From positions 1-64,000 of the forward strand of contig SKCR01033442.1 of the NCBI GenBank assembly GCA_019454045.1: DNA of 64,000 nt. The letters run 5' to 3'. Below the pieces are notes generated by a model that was given only the letters and a program-made list of their open reading frames with translations, had not been told where the DNA came from and searched no databases. Position numbers and translations under genes: made by a program. The DNA comes from Zanthoxylum bungeanum. Lineage: Eukaryota; Streptophyta; Magnoliopsida; Sapindales; Rutaceae. Numbering within the stretch: position 1 is the stretch's first letter; every line of letters begins with the position of its first letter. This document shows, piece after piece, positions 59,478 through 64,000 of this stretch.

Positions 59478-60262
59478 CTTGGTCCACAAATTCCTTCGTG
59501 GACTTCAGTTATGATCGTCCTGGCTTCTGTTGGTCCAACACACTTTAATAATACACCATCTTGGCATATTTTGTATAAGACATTGCCTAAAAAAATGTTC
59601 AAAGCGCGGATCTTTAGCCTTCGATCTGTTTGGCTAGTGGGACTTCTCGAGAATCCTTCAATCTCTGTCCTCTAATCACTTACGCCCTTACTTTCTCTAT
59701 TTGAGACGTTATTCGATTCTTTCCAGCTCTGCAATGCAGGCTTAATTAGTTAGTTTTCACATATTACGTCTTACATGACATTTTGCAACTCCTAATACCC
59801 AGAAGCCATCTAAACTAATGAATTTGCTATTTCATTGTTCGACCTCGAGATATGTCGGATATCTCCATGATAGAACTTGTTCAAAAACTCCGGCGTAGCC
59901 TCTAATAACGTCATTACCCACTAGCTTTGGCATTTGAAAGAGTCCACAACTTGATGGACCACCAATTATAAGTAGCCTTTTATAGAGACATTTCTTACCC
60001 CCCTGTCGATCAATAATTCTAATCCCATAACTAGAGCCTTGTATTCTGCTTGATTGTTAGTACAATTCTCCTTTAATGTGAAAAAGAACTGGTACTTTCG
60101 TCCTACAAGGTTAACTAGGAGGATCCATTTCCCTGCTCCATTGGACGTTTTAGACCCATTGAAAATATAGAGAATGGGGCTTTAGATCACAATCATGTAT
60201 TTTTAACTCAATTTCTTTAGTCATCCTCACACATGGGTGATCAGTCAGGAATTCACTAGAGC
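59478..60262 (-). pseudogene. Older Tat-like RNase H to integrase N-terminus
   Basis: Minus strand from 60262: EFLTDHP-like tether, then an archaeal-type RNase H (FNGSKTSNGAGKW near 60130, CTNNQAEYKALVMGLELL near 60010-60060), then ISRSNNEIANSL near 59850. The integrase N-terminus IITEVHEGICGP is at 59480-59520. The second RNase H supports Tat lineage. Stops and frame shifts are frequent. Confidence 0.82.
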
Positions 60263-60269
60263 TTGGTTA

Positions 60270-60842
60270 TTTATTATTTTTTGTAATATGTGTTAGAGAA
60301 TAAAATCCCAATTTCTGATGTAAAATTGAGGGATAAAATTTGTATTTTATGTTGGGGTTGGTGCTCAGAGCTCCAATTCCCAGTTGTATGTCCTTGAGAA
60401 TACTTTTGTAAAACGTTTTATTATGAATAAAATAAGCAGTTTCTGTAATATAATATATCATCTTATATGGTAAAGACATAATAGACCTTAGGATGATTAG
60501 TTATGATACTGTTGCAAAATCGTCGCAACTGACATTGAGTTGTATCATGACGTTGTCATTCTCAGACAGTTCCTGGTCAAGGTTTACACTACTTGATCAG
60601 TAAAGTAAACCCGATGATACCGGTACATTTCGTATACTAGAATATATGTTTCCAATGGTTCTCAATGAACCATTAGTCTTGGGGACTCTTATAAATGTGT
60701 AAGTGTTTATAGCAGATAAACACTGAATGACTCACCGAAGATTCTTAATGGATGGTACATAAATGTCAATAAGAAACTTCTCGGGTTGAGTAGCATTTGT
60801 GATTCTTCGACTTGAGATACCACTATGGGCACATGAGACATC
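60270..60842 (+). repeat. Copia LTR remnant of another family
   Basis: TGTTGGGGTTGGTGCTCAGA at 60350 looks like a copia LTR start, preceded by a purine-rich GAGGGATAAAA. The body (TATGTCCTTGAGAATAC, TTATTATGAATAAAATAAG) and the 'cgacttgagataccactatgggcac' phrase have the texture of copia LTRs. It is cut at 60842 by the third Copia-A copy. Confidence 0.5.
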
Positions 60843-62442
60843 TGTTGGGTTTCTCTAAGTCTCGAGGATCGATTAAAAGCAATGAAACATAAGTGCGAAT
60901 ACATGAAGAAGTTGCGGAATACTTACATCGATCGGTTGAGGCGATGCGGTGAAGAAAAAAAACTTTTTATGCCCTTTGAAACCCTCCAAGGCTCTCGGCA
61001 ATGAGCTTTTCTGTCCTCCAAGAAATTTCGGTCATGGTCCTTCATCAAGCTCCAAGCTTTGTTTGATGATTCCAAGCTCACAAGTGGGTTTCCCTATCAC
61101 CTTCGCAAGACTCTATTGTGTGCTAGCACTCTTGATTTTGCCACAAAATCATCACTTTTCTTCTCCATGGCTCACGATTTTTGCAGTAAAAAGGAGAAGA
61201 AAATTGGCCTAAGCCGAGAGAGAGATGAGGGGAATGAGAGCCATTTTGGGTGTGTAAGAGAGAGAGAAGAATGATAAGTCTTTTGGTTGTTTTTAATTAA
61301 GTGTATCTAATACACAAAAATAAAATGTCAAATACCAAATATAATAAATGGTAAATGATTTTTCAAACAACCAACCACTACCACCAACTACTATCAATCA
61401 CATCAAAAGTGACAAGTTGTCACATCAATTGATTGACTAGTGATTTGACGCTTGATGTGACTTGCGAGCCGCACTTGAATTCGAAATGCGAGTGCACTCG
61501 CAAACACTCCCGGGCTCGGGTTCGCTAATTCCAAATTAAAAAATTTTCCGTTGCGACGTAATTACAAAATTATGCCTAGCAAAATCACTATTCACGTCGC
61601 TAACGAATTAATTCTAAATTAACTCGTTCGCCCGAATTAAATTCTAAATTTAATTCCGCGTCGAAATCCAATTTCGTATAATATATCGAATATATTATTT
61701 TATCGATTAATTCCAAATTAATCGTTCTCTCTCTTTAATTAATATTTTATCCAGATAAAATATCTCTGTAATTAATCCCAGATTAATTTTCTCTCTCTAC
61801 TAATTAATCCCAGATTAATAAAGTGCGAGTCATACGTCATCGGTGAATCTTCGGGAAGCGACCCATGAGATCCCGAGATATGTTGGCAATAAATTCGGTC
61901 GTCGGACTATCCGAACACGTAAGTACCTAGTACTACGTTTATACCGATTTACAAGACAAGGTTGGCTTCTAGCAAAGCGTCATGCCTACCCAATTCTCCA
62001 TAAATATCCTTACATGAATATATGATCTATATCAGGCGTAATATACGTAGTATTGCGTATTTCGATCCAGTATCGGATGTCACGTGCTAGGCCTGGGGCT
62101 GGAATTGTGTCTGCCCCGTACGAAGCACATATCAGATCTCAGGTAACTAGTCTCTATAATCGAATAAACATAACCTAGTCATAATATCTCGATAGCTGTA
62201 GCATATAAGAGAACGAGTTTCGTATCCTACATGATCATCATCTCCACTATTACTGGAGTGATACTTCCATCTCGACATCACACCCAATACACTACGATTC
62301 TCAATATACCCAGCAGAGGCGTACACAGAACCTGTTAAAGCCCTGGACGACCTAAACCAAAGTACATTGTCATATAGTTAATTTGTACAACAATACCATG
62401 ATCTGTACAAATAGTGACGCTATGGGTCATAACTGTCCAACA
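60843..62442 (-). repeat. 3' LTR of Copia-A copy 3
   Basis: 1600 bp, against 2043 bp in copy 1, so it carries internal deletions. The largest removes most of the sequence between about 62360 and the LTR start equivalent of 7790-8230. The hairpin chain is retained at about 61520-61820. Confidence 0.9.
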
Positions 62443-62453
62443 ATCTCCCACTT
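62443..62453 (-). other. Polypurine tract of Copia-A copy 3
   Basis: Minus strand AAGTGGGAGAT directly abuts the LTR's TGTTGGACAG start at 62442, identical to the tract at 7721-7731. Confidence 0.85.
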
Positions 62454-62459
62454 GGCCTA

Positions 62460-64000
62460 TAGCCAGTCACTCGAGTGTCCTACACCCGAACTATGTATGG
62501 TTCGCTCAAATTACTGAGAAAAGACTTTCGTCGGCGGATTTGCATGATTATCATCTGATGCGATTTATTCGATCATCATATCGCCACGATGTATGATCCG
62601 AACGAATAAGATGAATATCGAAGTATATTTCTGGATCGTTGATGAGACCATTAATTCTTTAGCCTGTGTTGAAGCCTAGCTCAGCTGCTAACATAACTAT
62701 ATCTAATCTAATTAGATTATTATCAATCCAGAAGGCTTCTATCGCTGCCTCAGCTGCAACAATAATCCACTTTTGTTGTTTATTTGGTAACAGTATCTTG
62801 CTTGGAAGATTTCCAGCTCACTGTTCCGTTATTCAAACTTTGTAGTACTGTTATTATGACTCATAGTCGTTTATATCGGTTAGGAAACTTGCAGTAGTGA
62901 TCCCAGTCACTTCAAATTCTCCTTCTCCATAGTATAAGACATCATCCTTAGTTCATCTAAGATACTTAAGGATGTTCTTAACATCAATCCAATGACTATC
63001 ACTTGGATTGGTCCGATTGTGACTCCATATGCTCAAAGCGTATGAGACACCAGGTCGCATACATTTATTTCAATGTACGAGTTCTCGGAGAGTATTAACA
63101 ACTTTAAATCTATCCCAGTAGATCTTTATTCCTAGAATAAAGGTTGTTTCTCCCAAGAATTCTACAGAGAATTTTTATGAAAGCCAAGCTTTCACCGATT
63201 GTTTGGGAATATCATTTCTATGAAATGATATATATTATCATTATTTATAGGACAGTCAATTTCAGTGCGCTCCCATTAACCCTCTTATATACACAAGAAT
63301 CATTTTCGTTTTGAATTAAATCATACACCATTATGATTACATCAAAATGATAATTCCAAGAATGCTATGCTTGCTTCAATCCATTCATGGATCGTATAAC
63401 CTGGAAACCTTGTTTGTTAGTTTTGGTAGACAAAACCATCAGGATGTTGTAAACATCCTCCAAAAGGTTTCCGTTAAGGAAATAGGTTTTGGTATTACAG
63501 CTGCCATATTTCATGAATGAAACATGCAGCATTTGCAAGCATTATCCAAATGGATTTACTGTGGCAACAGGTAAAAGGTTTCATCGTAATCGAAACAATG
63601 TTGATAACGATACATTTTCGCTACAAGCCTAGCTTAGCACGTTGGTATGTTGCCTTCCATGTATGTCTTCCTTGAAGACATATATAGTACCAATAGGCAC
63701 AATGCCTTGCGGTACAACAACTAGTGTCTAAACATAGTTGGTATACATGGAATCCATTTCGGATTTCATGGCACTTTGCCATAATAGGGAGTCGATGCCT
63801 TGTATCACTTCCTCATATGTAGTCAGTTCGTATTCCTCAATAAGATTAACATCTTTATGAGGTGAGATCAGAAATCCAGACCCCAGGTTGTTTTCTGAAT
63901 CTCTCCAACTTACGCGGTTCTTATGTATTCGAAGAATATGGTATAGTTTCATCCTTGATGAATTATTTGTGTTCCATTAAAGAATTGGTGCCTGGAATAG
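62460..64000 (-). pseudogene. Copia-A copy 3 pol remnant (RT and RNase H)
   Basis: Minus strand from 64000: the integrase-RT linker is open at 63952-63728 (NNLGSGFLISPHKDVNLIEE, KSEMDSMYTNYV). RT fragments follow near 63380-63640 and the RNase H end at 62470-62640, with many stops. The linker matches the corresponding part of copy 1 at 6370-6530, where it is more damaged. Confidence 0.85.

Larger units (their letters stand above)
50668..60262 (-). mobile_element. Older Tat-like Ty3/gypsy element, split by two insertions
   Basis: Minus-strand pol remnants lie at 60262-59478 (RNase H) and 57253-56131 (integrase). A plus-strand antisense gene remnant lies at 50740-52240. This is the same convergent layout as the Tat element at 32600. 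The Athila-like element 52279-56125 and the Copia-A solo LTR 57254-59477 interrupt it. Outer LTRs were not found and borders are approximate. Decay is heavy: stops and frame shifts every few dozen codons. Confidence 0.7.
60843..64000 (-). mobile_element. Copia-A copy 3, minus strand, runs off right edge
   Basis: The LTR at 60843-62442 is followed by PPT and reversed pol. The left target site is ACATC (60838-60842), and the right one is off-window. It shares LTR and internal sequence with Copia-A copy 1, so it is the same family in opposite orientation. Confidence 0.9.

Overview
The window is plant nuclear DNA, most likely from a eudicot. Apart from one pentatricopeptide-repeat (PPR) gene and one receptor-kinase pseudogene, nearly everything is LTR retrotransposon. 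Elements were delimited by eye from paired LTRs, TG...CA ends, primer-binding sites (PBS), polypurine tracts (PPT) and 5-bp target-site duplications (TSDs). Clade names rest on motifs, not on a search.

Layout. 1-9774: a decayed Ty1/copia element ('Copia-A', + strand) whose first ~43 bp lie outside the window. 9775-12309: LTR-like remnants. 12310-24136: a truncated large LTR of a chromovirus (Tekay/Del-like) type on the minus strand, split by a complete minus-strand copia element ('Copia-B', 12714-22831, TSD CACAG). 24618-25144: a hAT-type MITE. 25243-26632: an intronless P-class PPR gene with two one-base frame breaks. 28622-48048: a large-LTR element, probably a solo LTR (TSD ACACC), carrying a tRNA-derived SINE (29915-30096) and a 14.9-kb Ty3/gypsy Tat-lineage element (32600-47507, TSD GAAAC). 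The integrase of the Tat element is split by a 2.98-kb solo-LTR-like insertion (38660-41635, TSD ACGCA). 48212-49860: a degraded S-domain receptor-like kinase on the minus strand. 50668-60262: an older minus-strand Tat-like element with its own plus-strand antisense gene remnant. It is split by a non-autonomous Athila-like element carrying a cytokinin-activating LOG gene fragment (52279-56125) and by a Copia-A solo LTR (57254-59477, TSD CTTGG). 60270-60842: a copia LTR remnant. 60843-64000: a third Copia-A copy on the minus strand that runs off the right edge.

Removing the 19.4-kb nest at 28622-48048 leaves the PPR gene and the kinase pseudogene as a convergent pair about 1.6 kb apart.

The most unusual content is in the Tat element. 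Sense gag-pol faces a four-exon antisense gene (45958 down to 43475) whose three introns all have consensus GT-AG borders and which has a TATA box at 46708-46717. The gap between the converging reading frames holds an array of imperfect palindromes (42205-43300). Copia-A LTRs carry a different chain of short hairpins, expanded into an array in one copy. The LOG fragment sits exactly where the U3 part of a 3' LTR should be.
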